A DNA stretch of 35,063 bases from a virus. The stretch is taken from the IMG/VR virus record IMGVR_UViG_3300042449_000346, positions 1 through 35,063 of that record. One strand, 5' to 3'. Below, in pieces: positions 27,113-34,100 of the stretch. The notes under the pieces were generated by a model that had not been told where the DNA came from, did not search any database, and saw only the letters and a list, made by a program, of their open reading frames with translations. Both the position numbers and the translations under genes were made by a program. Each line of letters begins with the position of its first letter. Position 1 is the first letter of the stretch.

Positions 27113-27141
27113 GATTATTAGGTAAAAACTTTGTCATCTAT

Positions 27142-29052
27142 TTAAAGTGTCGTATAATCCTTTTCCGTTCTTGAGAATACATCCGACCATACATCTTGAT
27201 TTCTAACAATTTCCCTACTTATTGCATCCCCAATGTTTGGAACCGTAACATTTAAGTTAACATTTTTTGTGGTAGGTAATGACGTATTTGGTGCTGAACT
27301 GTTAGTTCCAGTATTACTTGCACCTGTAACTTCATTTAGTTTCGCCTGTAAACTATTTATTTGAGAAGTAATAACTGAACCTGCACCTGTTGATTTAAGT
27401 TCATCAATTGTGGATTGAATGTTGGCTTTTAAATCTTCAATAATTGTTCCCGATTCACCCTTTTGTACTTTATTTGTATATTCAGTTAATTGGTTTTGTA
27501 ATCCTTTTGTGATATTATCTAAATTTAAACCTCCTTCACCTCTAATTCCACTTGTCAATCTCATTCTAGCTAATGTTACTATTGAGTTCACATCTCTCTG
27601 AATGTTTATGATTGACTCAAATTGGTCTCTAGCAACTTCTTCGGAAGTCATGTTTCCTAATTCTTGTTGATACTCTTTTAATCGTTTTGCTTGATTTTCT
27701 GATAAATCAGTTAACGCTACTTGAGTATCTTTTATACCTAAACTATCTTGTAAACTTTTTGGAACATCAATTACCATTCTACCACCATCCATTCTTGACA
27801 TGTTAATAAGAAATTCTTTATCCTTCTCATCCATGTTAAAACCTCGAGCCATCAAATCACTACTAGCCGCTAATCTTTCTTGTGAAGCAATTGCACTTCT
27901 TGTAAGTTCTTTGTAGTCGACACCTAACTGAGCAGCCATTTCTTTTGCTCTTCTTAAATTGACTCCCGTGATTTCAAATCTTCCTTGTTCACTGTTATAA
28001 TCCGCCAAACTTCCCGCAGCCTCAATTAACGCATCTTGTAAACCTTCAACATTGTTGGTGGCCATGTACATTAATTTTAATGGATCATTAAAATCACCAA
28101 TAGCACCACCCAATACTTGCAAATTTGCTGATAATTCAATTGCTTTGTCAGGGTCCATTACACTTTCTGCTACTTTAAAAGCTTCACCCATATTCATTCT
28201 GAATTCTGCCGCCTTTCTTGACATTTGAGCTAACCCATCAATACCCTTTTGAAAGCCATATTGATTTAATTTATCAATGTTTTCTCTTATATCTTTAACA
28301 GTAGTTTTTCCTCTTAAACCTAAACCCTGAGATTCTCTACCGGCTTTATCTATTGCTTGTATTGCACTTCTTGCCCCAAAACCAACCTTTTCAAACTCAT
28401 TGAATATTTTTCCAATTTCTTTATAATCACCTATAAATGCTCTTGATACTCCTAAAGCACCTTCTAATGTTTGTTGGTTAACTATGTTAAATCTACCACT
28501 TTCCTCAATTAAATTCTCAAACGCACCTGTAATATCTTCGATACCATATCCGAATCTAACTGCTTGACTTGTGGATTCGGTAATTTCAGTTCTAACATCT
28601 TTTGATAATTTTCCAGCTAATCCTGTACTTTCATTAATGTCCGTTCTTAGTTGAGCCTCAATTGCTAATTGATTAGTTATTTGTTGAATAACGTCCTTAC
28701 CCTGACCTAATATAGCGTTGGCTGATAAACCGTTTTTTTGTATGTTTTCTAAAACACTAGATATATTGTATTCTTCTTTATCCGTTATGCGTCCATAATC
28801 CGAATTAGTTTCAAATGTGTCTAATAATCCTTTTATACCACCCGCAATATTTCCTGTGAAATTTGTATTTCCGTTTGAATTATTATTTGAGGTGTTATTC
28901 GATGTAGGAGGACTCATTCTCATTTTTCGATCATAAAAAGTTCTCGCTGAAGATTTTGTACCCAATCCGGCAGCCTCAACTTTAGTTGCAAAGTCTTCTC
29001 TACTTGTTGAGTTTCTTAAAATATCATCTAATTGATCTATAGGATTCGCCAT
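27142..29052 (-). CDS. Tail tape-measure-like protein
   Basis: This 636-residue protein is mostly alpha-helical (about residues 75-520), with an N-terminal helical segment and an Asn/Ser/Thr-rich linker (NNTSNNNSNGNTN, about 52-66). SANLQVLGGAIGDFNDPLKL, then MYMATNNVEGLQDALIEAAG, is the kind of repeated helical core seen in phage tape measures. T4 gp29, the tape measure, is 590 aa, so the size fits a T4-length tail. The C-terminus is a short Pro/Thr-rich tail plus SREIVRNQDVW. It follows tube, gp26-like and a short +1-frame ORF, exactly where the tape measure gene sits after the tail assembly chaperone in other long-tailed phages. No membrane segment is apparent. Confidence 0.78.
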   Translation of the reverse strand: MANPIDQLDDILRNSTSREDFATKVEAAGLGTKSSARTFYDRKMRMSPPTSNNTSNNNSNGNTNFTGNIAGGIKGLLDTFETNSDYGRITDKEEYNISSVLENIQKNGLSANAILGQGKDVIQQITNQLAIEAQLRTDINESTGLAGKLSKDVRTEITESTSQAVRFGYGIEDITGAFENLIEESGRFNIVNQQTLEGALGVSRAFIGDYKEIGKIFNEFEKVGFGARSAIQAIDKAGRESQGLGLRGKTTVKDIRENIDKLNQYGFQKGIDGLAQMSRKAAEFRMNMGEAFKVAESVMDPDKAIELSANLQVLGGAIGDFNDPLKLMYMATNNVEGLQDALIEAAGSLADYNSEQGRFEITGVNLRRAKEMAAQLGVDYKELTRSAIASQERLAASSDLMARGFNMDEKDKEFLINMSRMDGGRMVIDVPKSLQDSLGIKDTQVALTDLSENQAKRLKEYQQELGNMTSEEVARDQFESIINIQRDVNSIVTLARMRLTSGIRGEGGLNLDNITKGLQNQLTEYTNKVQKGESGTIIEDLKANIQSTIDELKSTGAGSVITSQINSLQAKLNEVTGASNTGTNSSAPNTSLPTTKNVNLNVTVPNIGDAISREIVRNQDVWSDVFSRTEKDYTTL

Positions 29053-29055
29053 AAC

Positions 29056-29063
29056 TATAAATA
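29056..29063 (-). promoter_or_regulatory. Late-motif TATTTATA before the tape-measure-like gene
   Basis: Sense reading is AATCTATTTATAGTTATGG, 3 bases before the ATG. It directly follows the stop of the short +1-frame ORF at 29066, so the gap between the two is only the motif and its spacer. Confidence 0.5.
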
Positions 29064-29065
29064 GA

Positions 29066-29197
29066 TTATTTTTTGTTTTCTAATTCTACCAAATAGTTGA
29101 CATAATAACGTCTTTCCCATACCGGCATGGTGAGAATGTCACCATATGTGAAACCTCTTTTAATTAAGAATAAAAATTCGTCTAATTGTCCTTTTTT
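29066..29197 (-). CDS. Short +1-frame ORF, probable frameshift extension of the gp26-like gene (tail assembly chaperone-like)
   Basis: After the gp26-like stop (29196-29198) a frame at +1 encodes 43 residues: KKGQLDEFLFLIKRGFTYGD, ILTMPVWERRYYVNYLVELE, NKK, then a stop at 29066. It has no ATG except an internal one in TMPVWERR, and the +1 frame is open back into the gp26-like 3' end. The pattern of a helix, MPVWERR and a charged helix recalls short phage tail-assembly proteins. In most long-tailed phages the gene before the tape measure makes two products by programmed frameshift (gpG/gpGT). A slip of -2 on the T-run at 29217-29222, or +1 at the stop codon, would give a protein of about 292 aa. 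Expression by frameshift is inference. Confidence 0.6.
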   Translation of the reverse strand, partial: KKGQLDEFLFLIKRGFTYGDILTMPVWERRYYVNYLVELENKK

Positions 29198-29945
29198 ATA
29201 ATCCGTAGAAAGGACGAAAAAACTCAACCCCGAATCCAATTTCAACTTGGATTGTGTCTCCTGACGGGGTGGTTACTGTTTGGGTCAAATCAAGACCGGG
29301 TTTATTTTCTCTTACGAATTTCTTGAAGTCTTGAGAATCTTTAATAGGTAAATTTTCAACAAAATCCCTTATTGACATGTTATCTCTAACACCTCCTACA
29401 GATTGAATCATCATCTCAAGTTGTTTTGTTACAATGGGTGCAATACCAAGTCCACTCCAACTTTTCTCAATGTCCTTAATTTCGTTTTCTTGTTTTTGGG
29501 TAAGGAATTTAAAAGTTACTTCTTTTTTAGACCTTTCCATAAAGTAGGTATATTCACCATTTGAATCTTCTTTTAAATTGAAATCTTTAACTTTAAGTAA
29601 AGAAAGGTCAATTTCAAACGTAAATTGTTCATTTGTTTTAGGGTCAACTGTATTAATTGTATATTCAGAACCAAACGCAGTATTTCTTAAGAATATTAAG
29701 ATTGCTTGTTTATCTTCTTCAACAATTTCATCAATAGAAATATCTCTATCAAGAATCTTTCTTTTTAATAATTCAGTAACAACACTGTTTGTTGAAACTA
29801 AACTTGGTGCCGCTAAGATGTTTTCGTCAGATGCTGTAAGATACGCAACTCGTAGTGATTTCTTTTTATTTGCGTAGTGAATACCTTTACTTGGTAATTC
29901 AACAACGTCGTATGCGATTGAGGGGTCTATTCGTAATTGTTCCAT
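29196..29945 (-). CDS. 26: gp26-like baseplate/tail assembly protein
   Basis: This 249-residue protein resembles the T4 gp26 baseplate hub family. It has VVELPSKGIHYANKKKSLRV, the conserved TASDENILAAPSLVSTNSVV, then ELLKRKILD, which is the sort of region gp26 proteins share. The rest is a mixed alpha/beta domain (residues 100-150) and helices, ending FGVEFFRPFYGL. T4 gp26 is 208 aa. It lies between tube and tape-measure-like genes, where non-T4 phages encode tail assembly chaperones, and the short +1-frame ORF after it fits that reading. The start at 29945 lacks a TATTTATA octamer, so transcription may come through the tube terminator or from an unseen promoter. Confidence 0.68.
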   Translation of the reverse strand: MEQLRIDPSIAYDVVELPSKGIHYANKKKSLRVAYLTASDENILAAPSLVSTNSVVTELLKRKILDRDISIDEIVEEDKQAILIFLRNTAFGSEYTINTVDPKTNEQFTFEIDLSLLKVKDFNLKEDSNGEYTYFMERSKKEVTFKFLTQKQENEIKDIEKSWSGLGIAPIVTKQLEMMIQSVGGVRDNMSIRDFVENLPIKDSQDFKKFVRENKPGLDLTQTVTTPSGDTIQVEIGFGVEFFRPFYGL

Positions 29946-29992
29946 ACTCTAAATTTAACTAATAACTATTGTAAAGTAAAGTTTAATAAAAT

Positions 29993-30021
29993 AAAAAAGG
30001 TGTTATAAAAATAACACCTTT
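29993..30021 (-). terminator. Rho-independent terminator after the tail tube gene
   Basis: An 11-bp perfect stem, AAAGGTGTTAT with ATAACACCTTT around a 4-base loop, is followed in the minus direction by a T-rich tail. It begins 23 bases after the gp19 stop. Most likely it raises tube mRNA above that of the downstream genes. Confidence 0.85.
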
Positions 30022-30044
30022 CAATATGACAGATTAACTTATTA

Positions 30045-30533
30045 TTAGTAAATTTGGATACATCTATCCATTCTTAAAGAACACGTGATTGAAGCTAAGT
30101 CATCTCTTGAGTAATCAAGTTCGTTAAAGTTTAAATCAGTGATGAAACAACCCTCTAATTTCCATTTTTCAACCACAACACCTGTTGGGTCTAACATTTC
30201 TAAATCTACGTTTTTCTTATATCCTGCAGCATATCCCATTCTACCTGTTACAGACTCCGCATGTAAACGGAACCATTCCATCAAAGCTTGAGACGCAGAA
30301 GGTCCAATTGGGTCTTTAAATGTTACACGAATCTCATTCCACTCAAATCTACCAGCAACATAAGTTGAGGTATTCAAGAAAGGAATTGCAACTGAGTTAA
30401 TTTTTGCACTAGGTCTAGCTGCAGAGGTTACGAACCATTCGTTGATACCCAAAGATGAGTCGAATCTAACGATAAATCGGTTTACTCTTTTCGGCTCATA
30501 TGGAGCCGGCATTTTCATTAATAAATCTGCCAT
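30045..30533 (-). CDS. 19: Tail tube protein, gp19-like
   Basis: This 162-residue protein matches T4 gp19 (163 aa), the subunit of the inner tube through which DNA passes. It has NRFIVRFDSSLGINEWFVTS, RFEWNEIRVTFKDPIGPSAS, then QALMEWF, and the conserved GYKKNVDLEMLDPTGVVVEK, WKLEGCFITDLNFNELDYSR segment of the gp19 fold. The gene is a monocistronic-looking unit with a terminator at 29993-30021 and a TATTTATA octamer 39 bases upstream of its ATG. This allows the very high dosage of tube protein that a tail needs. Confidence 0.94.
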   Translation of the reverse strand: MADLLMKMPAPYEPKRVNRFIVRFDSSLGINEWFVTSAARPSAKINSVAIPFLNTSTYVAGRFEWNEIRVTFKDPIGPSASQALMEWFRLHAESVTGRMGYAAGYKKNVDLEMLDPTGVVVEKWKLEGCFITDLNFNELDYSRDDLASITCSLRMDRCIQIY

Positions 30534-30572
30534 GTTGTATTTGTTAAGTTTTTTTTGTTATTTTTACTTTCT

Positions 30573-30580
30573 TATAAATA
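30573..30580 (-). promoter_or_regulatory. Late-motif TATTTATA upstream of the tail tube
   Basis: Sense reading is GGATATATTTATAAGAAAGTA, 39 bases from the ATG at 30533, almost the same spacing as at the sheath gene (37 bases). This makes a transcription start just downstream plausible. Confidence 0.55.
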
Positions 30581-30670
30581 TATCCTATTTGGAAATAATT
30601 TTTTTTTGAATTATTCTTCAGAAGGACTTGATTTTATCAATTTTTTTCATTAGTTTTTTACAGGCTCCAG

Positions 30671-30751
30671 TATCTAGTTCCAGAATAAATAATAAAGCTT
30701 TTCTTAAATAATATAAAATATAATAATAAATACTAGTATATCTAGTTCCAG
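30671..30751. repeat. Direct repeat TATCTAGTTCCAG, two copies
   Basis: TATCTAGTTCCAG occurs at 30671-30683 and 30739-30751, 68 bases apart. CCAGTAT also recurs at 30667 and 30748. The arms CCAGAAT (30680-30686) and ATTCTGG (30753-30759) face each other across the AT-rich interval. ACTAG/CTAGT (30732-30736, 30742-30746) forms a further small inverted repeat. Confidence 0.7.
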
Positions 30752-30792
30752 TATTCTGGGTGAAATATAAAAGTATAATTGTTATAAAAATT

Positions 30793-30808
30793 GGTTCCTC
30801 GTGGAACA
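30793..30808. other. Inverted repeat GTTCC-TCGT-GGAAC
   Basis: A 5-bp stem with a 4-base loop sits between the sheath terminator and the direct repeats. Read on the minus strand it is TGTTCCACGAGGAACC, which shares 12 of 16 positions with the bacterial parS consensus TGTTTCACGTGAAACA. That likeness may be chance. Confidence 0.4.
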
Positions 30809-30838
30809 TTACTACTCTACCTGTAAAGGTGTTTAAAT

Positions 30839-30863
30839 AAAAAAGGAGGACCAAAAGTCCTCC
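30839..30863 (-). terminator. Rho-independent terminator after the tail sheath gene
   Basis: A perfect 7-bp stem, GGAGGAC with GTCCTCC around a 5-base loop, is followed in the minus direction by TTTTTTATTT. It begins 30 bases after the sheath stop and separates the sheath from the structured gap and the tube. Confidence 0.9.
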
Positions 30864-30892
30864 CTTCTCATTTTTATATATCCCTTCAGAGA

Positions 30893-33814
30893 TTAAACGT
30901 TATCGAATGATGCTCCTGTTGGTGTAATAATGAACTCAACATCAATAAATTCAAGAGAACGAGTAGGTTTGATATAAATCTTACCTCTTAACGTGTTAGC
31001 ATCAATATCTTCTGGATCATTTGATACGGTTACACGGAACTCATATAAACCTCTTTCTTTCTTAATTGATTCAAGAATTGGATTAACCAATCTCAAGAAT
31101 TCATTTCTTACTTGTTCGTCGTTTTGTTCAAATAACAATCTAACCGCAACTGCTGAAATCAATTTTCTTGCTCTTAATAACAATCTTCTTACGTTGATTC
31201 TATCAAGTGCAGATTCTCTAACTTGAAGAGTTTTGTTACCCCAAATAATAGTACCTGTATCAGAGAATGTTGCAATTGGGTTAATTCTAGCTTTATAAAG
31301 TTCATCTCTTTCGTCTAAAGTTAATTTTTTAGACGCTTTGATAGCGTTTACTAAACCTCTTGAATAACCAGCGACTGCGAACCAAGGATATGATACGTTA
31401 TCGGTTAATGCGATATTCTTCAATACTTCACCTGTTGGTGGGATGTAAAGTTGAGTTGCGTTATCTACGTCTCTTACTTGAATCCAAGGCCAATATGTTG
31501 CTGAATAGTTAGAGTCGATAGCGGCATCATCTAAGAAACCTACCACATCTTCTGCTGCAGTTGTTCCTGTAACGTTAGGTGAGTTCATAATATACAATGA
31601 ATCCGCTCTATCGTTTTCAACCATGTCAATTGCTTGATTGACTAATGAACTTTGGTCGTAGAAGTTAATACCTGGAGTAGCAAATACGTTGATGTCTACC
31701 GCTTCAGGGTTAGCAAAGGTGTTGATACCTGCTAAGTATGAATAGTAATCTGAGTTTCCGTTATACTCATCAAAAACACCACTGTTTCTAGTGTTACCAC
31801 TTACATAAGTTGTTTTTCCAAATATAAAACCATCACCAAAAGTTCTAACACCTCTGTAAATGTCCCATCCGTCAAAACCACCACAAACCGCCATCGTGAA
31901 TTTACGATTTGCTACCGTTAATAATTTATTAGTAATACCATTTGTTGCGTCTGCTTGACCTTCCAAGTCGTATGGTGTTGTTTTAAACATATATCCACTT
32001 GGTGTTGCACCTGTGATAGTTGCAGCATTTTTTGATAAGTGGAAACCATATGTGTACTCTTCAGCACCAGTTCCTTTGAATTTCAATAAATCTCTATCAT
32101 AACCTACTTGAGATGACATACCTAAAGTTACCTTTCTAATCTTGTCACCCGCTTCAATTATTGAAGAACCATCTGAATTGTATCTTACAACATCTCCGGC
32201 GTCTTGATATTGTGTTTTGTAAACAATACCTCCTTGTGTTTTACCTGAGAAGTTTGTTTCAGTTGTAAAACCTTTGAAACCAGCAGGAATTGCGTCTACA
32301 GGATGATTATCCGCTAAAACTAATGTTACAATTTTAGAACGTAATTCGTATTCACCATCAGAAGTACCAACTTTTCTACCAATATATCCTGGTAAATCAG
32401 GGTTCATTGAACATCTTGAAAATTTCTCTAATACAACAATGTTTTCATCGGTATCGTTGAAATCACGGATTAACACATCAAAGTCACCCGTTTCAAGGTT
32501 AATGTTTTGAATTGTAATCTTAATTTCAAAATTTGCAGCGTCACCGTCAGAAATAGTTTGGAATTGGAATAAATCCGAAACTTTACCACCTCTTACTTCT
32601 GAAACCACCATTGGTGACAATGTAGTATCCCACTCTCTTAAGAAATTATCTCCTTCTAGATTGTATACTTCGTCTAAACTTAAACCTCTAATTTGACCTC
32701 TTTCGAAAGCCGATTTTAATAAGTTAGGATAAACTTCATGTACATAAAGAGGAAATTCTCTATATGATTTTTCAAAAACACCAATACCTAAAACTTTACT
32801 AATGTATTTTGTTGATGTTGTGTCTAATGAACAAGTAAAACTTTTAGCACCGTCGGTATCACCTGTTACGTTAATAACAAATTCTGATAATGGATTACTT
32901 GTTATGTCAAAATTAGAACTTAATGATAAAGCGAAGTCACTATTGTTAGTTACTTCTAATAACAATTCTTGAGTAGCGTTATAACGACCTCTTGATCTTA
33001 AAACTGCCACAACCGTATCTGCGAAGTCAGTATTTAATGATGCTGGATATGTAAATCTCTTTACATCAAATCCTCCGTTTATGTTGTTATAAACAAAAAG
33101 ATAAGAATATACTGAAACAATTGTTGAATCTGTACTTCCGGTTTTATGGAAACATGTGTTATACCACTCTTTTCCGTTACTGTTACCATCAGTTTTATTA
33201 CCTGTAAGAGGAGAGTCAATTTCTTTTGAACTAGTTAATGAAGACAATTCATCAGAAGGAACTAAACCTATTGTAAACCAATAACCATTATTACCACTTG
33301 TTGGAGTGTAACCACTAAGTTGTGATTGAACATACTCCGCAATTGTGTTCCCTGACCACGAATTTACACCATCTAAATGTGTGTAGAATGAACTGTTAGT
33401 CATTCCCGTTAATGTTCTCGGGTCCATGATTGATGTATCTTCCGTTGGTGTTGCGCCGGTGTTTACAACTACTCCACCTAAGGATTTAATACCGAATGAT
33501 TTATATGGTTTGTATCCAGTCAATCCTAAGATTCTGGTTACAAATAATTGGTTTGATTCTTGTAAATAAGATTTTGCCACATAAGGTAATTCATATTTTA
33601 GGTTTCCTCCCTCGTCTTTTGCAGGAGATGTACCGCCAAAATATGTTCTAAATTCGTCGAAATTTGTTATCAACAATGGTTCAAATGCTGGACCTTTTAA
33701 AGTCTCACCCACTAAACCCAAAGTTGTAACCCCGACGCTCTGTGCCACGAATGTTAAATCTTTCTCTGATGTGTAGACACCTGGAGAAACGAATACTCTG
33801 TTTGAATTTGCCAT
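30893..33814 (-). CDS. 18: Tail sheath protein, gp18-like
   Basis: This 973-residue protein matches contractile tail sheath proteins. The N-terminus (VFVSPGVYTSEKDLTFVAQS) inserts into the neighbouring subunit, and VGETLKGPAFEPLLITNFDE, FRTYFGG follows. The conserved C-terminal half has PWFAVAGYSRGLV (about 806-820) and WGNKTLQVRESALDRINVRR, then LLLRARKLI. It ends with EFRVTVSNDPEDIDANTLRG, then KIYIKPTRSLEFIDVEFII. T4 gp18 is 659 aa, so about 300 extra residues are inserted in the middle, between about residues 120 and 620, and probably form outward-facing domains. It is a single-gene unit with its own terminator and a late-motif octamer 37 bases upstream. Sheath would be one of the most abundant virion proteins. 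Confidence 0.95.
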   Translation of the reverse strand: MANSNRVFVSPGVYTSEKDLTFVAQSVGVTTLGLVGETLKGPAFEPLLITNFDEFRTYFGGTSPAKDEGGNLKYELPYVAKSYLQESNQLFVTRILGLTGYKPYKSFGIKSLGGVVVNTGATPTEDTSIMDPRTLTGMTNSSFYTHLDGVNSWSGNTIAEYVQSQLSGYTPTSGNNGYWFTIGLVPSDELSSLTSSKEIDSPLTGNKTDGNSNGKEWYNTCFHKTGSTDSTIVSVYSYLFVYNNINGGFDVKRFTYPASLNTDFADTVVAVLRSRGRYNATQELLLEVTNNSDFALSLSSNFDITSNPLSEFVINVTGDTDGAKSFTCSLDTTSTKYISKVLGIGVFEKSYREFPLYVHEVYPNLLKSAFERGQIRGLSLDEVYNLEGDNFLREWDTTLSPMVVSEVRGGKVSDLFQFQTISDGDAANFEIKITIQNINLETGDFDVLIRDFNDTDENIVVLEKFSRCSMNPDLPGYIGRKVGTSDGEYELRSKIVTLVLADNHPVDAIPAGFKGFTTETNFSGKTQGGIVYKTQYQDAGDVVRYNSDGSSIIEAGDKIRKVTLGMSSQVGYDRDLLKFKGTGAEEYTYGFHLSKNAATITGATPSGYMFKTTPYDLEGQADATNGITNKLLTVANRKFTMAVCGGFDGWDIYRGVRTFGDGFIFGKTTYVSGNTRNSGVFDEYNGNSDYYSYLAGINTFANPEAVDINVFATPGINFYDQSSLVNQAIDMVENDRADSLYIMNSPNVTGTTAAEDVVGFLDDAAIDSNYSATYWPWIQVRDVDNATQLYIPPTGEVLKNIALTDNVSYPWFAVAGYSRGLVNAIKASKKLTLDERDELYKARINPIATFSDTGTIIWGNKTLQVRESALDRINVRRLLLRARKLISAVAVRLLFEQNDEQVRNEFLRLVNPILESIKKERGLYEFRVTVSNDPEDIDANTLRGKIYIKPTRSLEFIDVEFIITPTGASFDNV

Positions 33815-33851
33815 CGATTAATGTTTGGTTAATTATTTTTATTAGTTATTC

Positions 33852-33859
33852 TATAAATA
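33852..33859 (-). promoter_or_regulatory. Late-motif TATTTATA upstream of the tail sheath
   Basis: Sense reading is AAAGATATTTATAGAATAACT, 37 bases from the sheath ATG. The same bases on the plus strand read TATAAATA, the T4 late consensus, pointing toward the small plus-strand gene. Either direction could be used. Confidence 0.5.
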
Positions 33860-33865
33860 TCTTTG
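33858..33865 (+). promoter_or_regulatory. Bacteroidota-type -7 element TATCTTTG for the small plus-strand gene
   Basis: TATCTTTG fits the Bacteroidota sigma consensus TAnnTTTG exactly and lies 70 bases upstream of the ATG at 33936. The nearest TTTG to serve as the -33 box is at 33824-33827, 30 bases away, longer than the usual spacing. It could give early host-sigma transcription. Confidence 0.35.
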
Positions 33866-33906
33866 TTTTTATGAAAGATTTCCGTAATTTTTTTAAATAA
33901 GATAGT

Positions 33907-33914
33907 TATTTATC
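33907..33914 (+). promoter_or_regulatory. Late-motif variant TATTTATC before the plus-strand gene
   Basis: The plus strand reads AGTTATTTATCTTTAATTATC, 21 bases from the ATG at 33936. Seven of eight bases match the octamer found in the sense direction of minus-strand tail genes, so the orientation relative to the gene is the same. Confidence 0.35.
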
Positions 33915-33935
33915 TTTAATTATCTTTTTTTATCT

Positions 33936-34100
33936 ATGACTGAAGAAAACAAAACGAAAAACGTAAAGATTAGTGAAAAACATCACGAGATGTTGAAAAT
34001 CCATTGTGATAAAAATGGACTTAAAATCTATAAAGTTTTAGAAAAATGGATTGAGGATTACTGTAAACCTAAAAAAAGGGATTTATACGGCGACGATTAG
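33936..34100 (+). CDS. Small ribbon-helix-helix (CopG/Arc-like) protein, putative transcription regulator
   Basis: This 54-residue plus-strand gene is the only supported gene on that strand. The product starts MTEENKTKNVKISEKHHEML, continues KIHCDKNGLKIYKVLEKWIE, and ends DYCKPKKRDLYGDD. The short beta strand KNVKIS followed by two helices joined by KNGL is the ribbon-helix-helix layout, which binds DNA as a dimer through the strand. It lies opposite the sheath gene, across a 121-base divergent gap, and its stop TAG overlaps the stop of the gp15-like gene on the other strand. Codon use and composition look like the neighbours. A regulator of the adjacent late genes is an attractive inference. 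The gene is short, so alternative non-coding status is possible. Confidence 0.65.
   Translation: MTEENKTKNVKISEKHHEMLKIHCDKNGLKIYKVLEKWIEDYCKPKKRDLYGDD

Larger units (their letters stand above)
30581..30838. other. Sheath-tube gap without a supported gene, holding repeats and hairpins
   Basis: This is the 258-base core of the 359-base gap at 30534-30892. A 78-codon minus frame exists, but it overlaps the sheath terminator, is Leu/Ile/Tyr-rich from AT-rich DNA and shows no domain, so I do not call it. The stretch lies after the sheath terminator and before the tube motif. It contains direct repeats, small inverted repeats and a GTTCC/GGAAC hairpin. It could hold a small RNA, an operator or a recombination site. 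No tRNA is recognised. Confidence 0.6.

Noticed and set aside
30671-30808. tRNA or tRNA fragment in the sheath-tube gap
   Set aside because: GGTTCC resembles a T-arm, but no cloverleaf, anticodon stem or acceptor pairing can be drawn.
30618-30854. 78-codon minus ORF in the sheath-tube gap
   Set aside because: It overlaps the sheath terminator, its composition mirrors AT-rich DNA, and it has no domain. Repeats and hairpins explain the region better.
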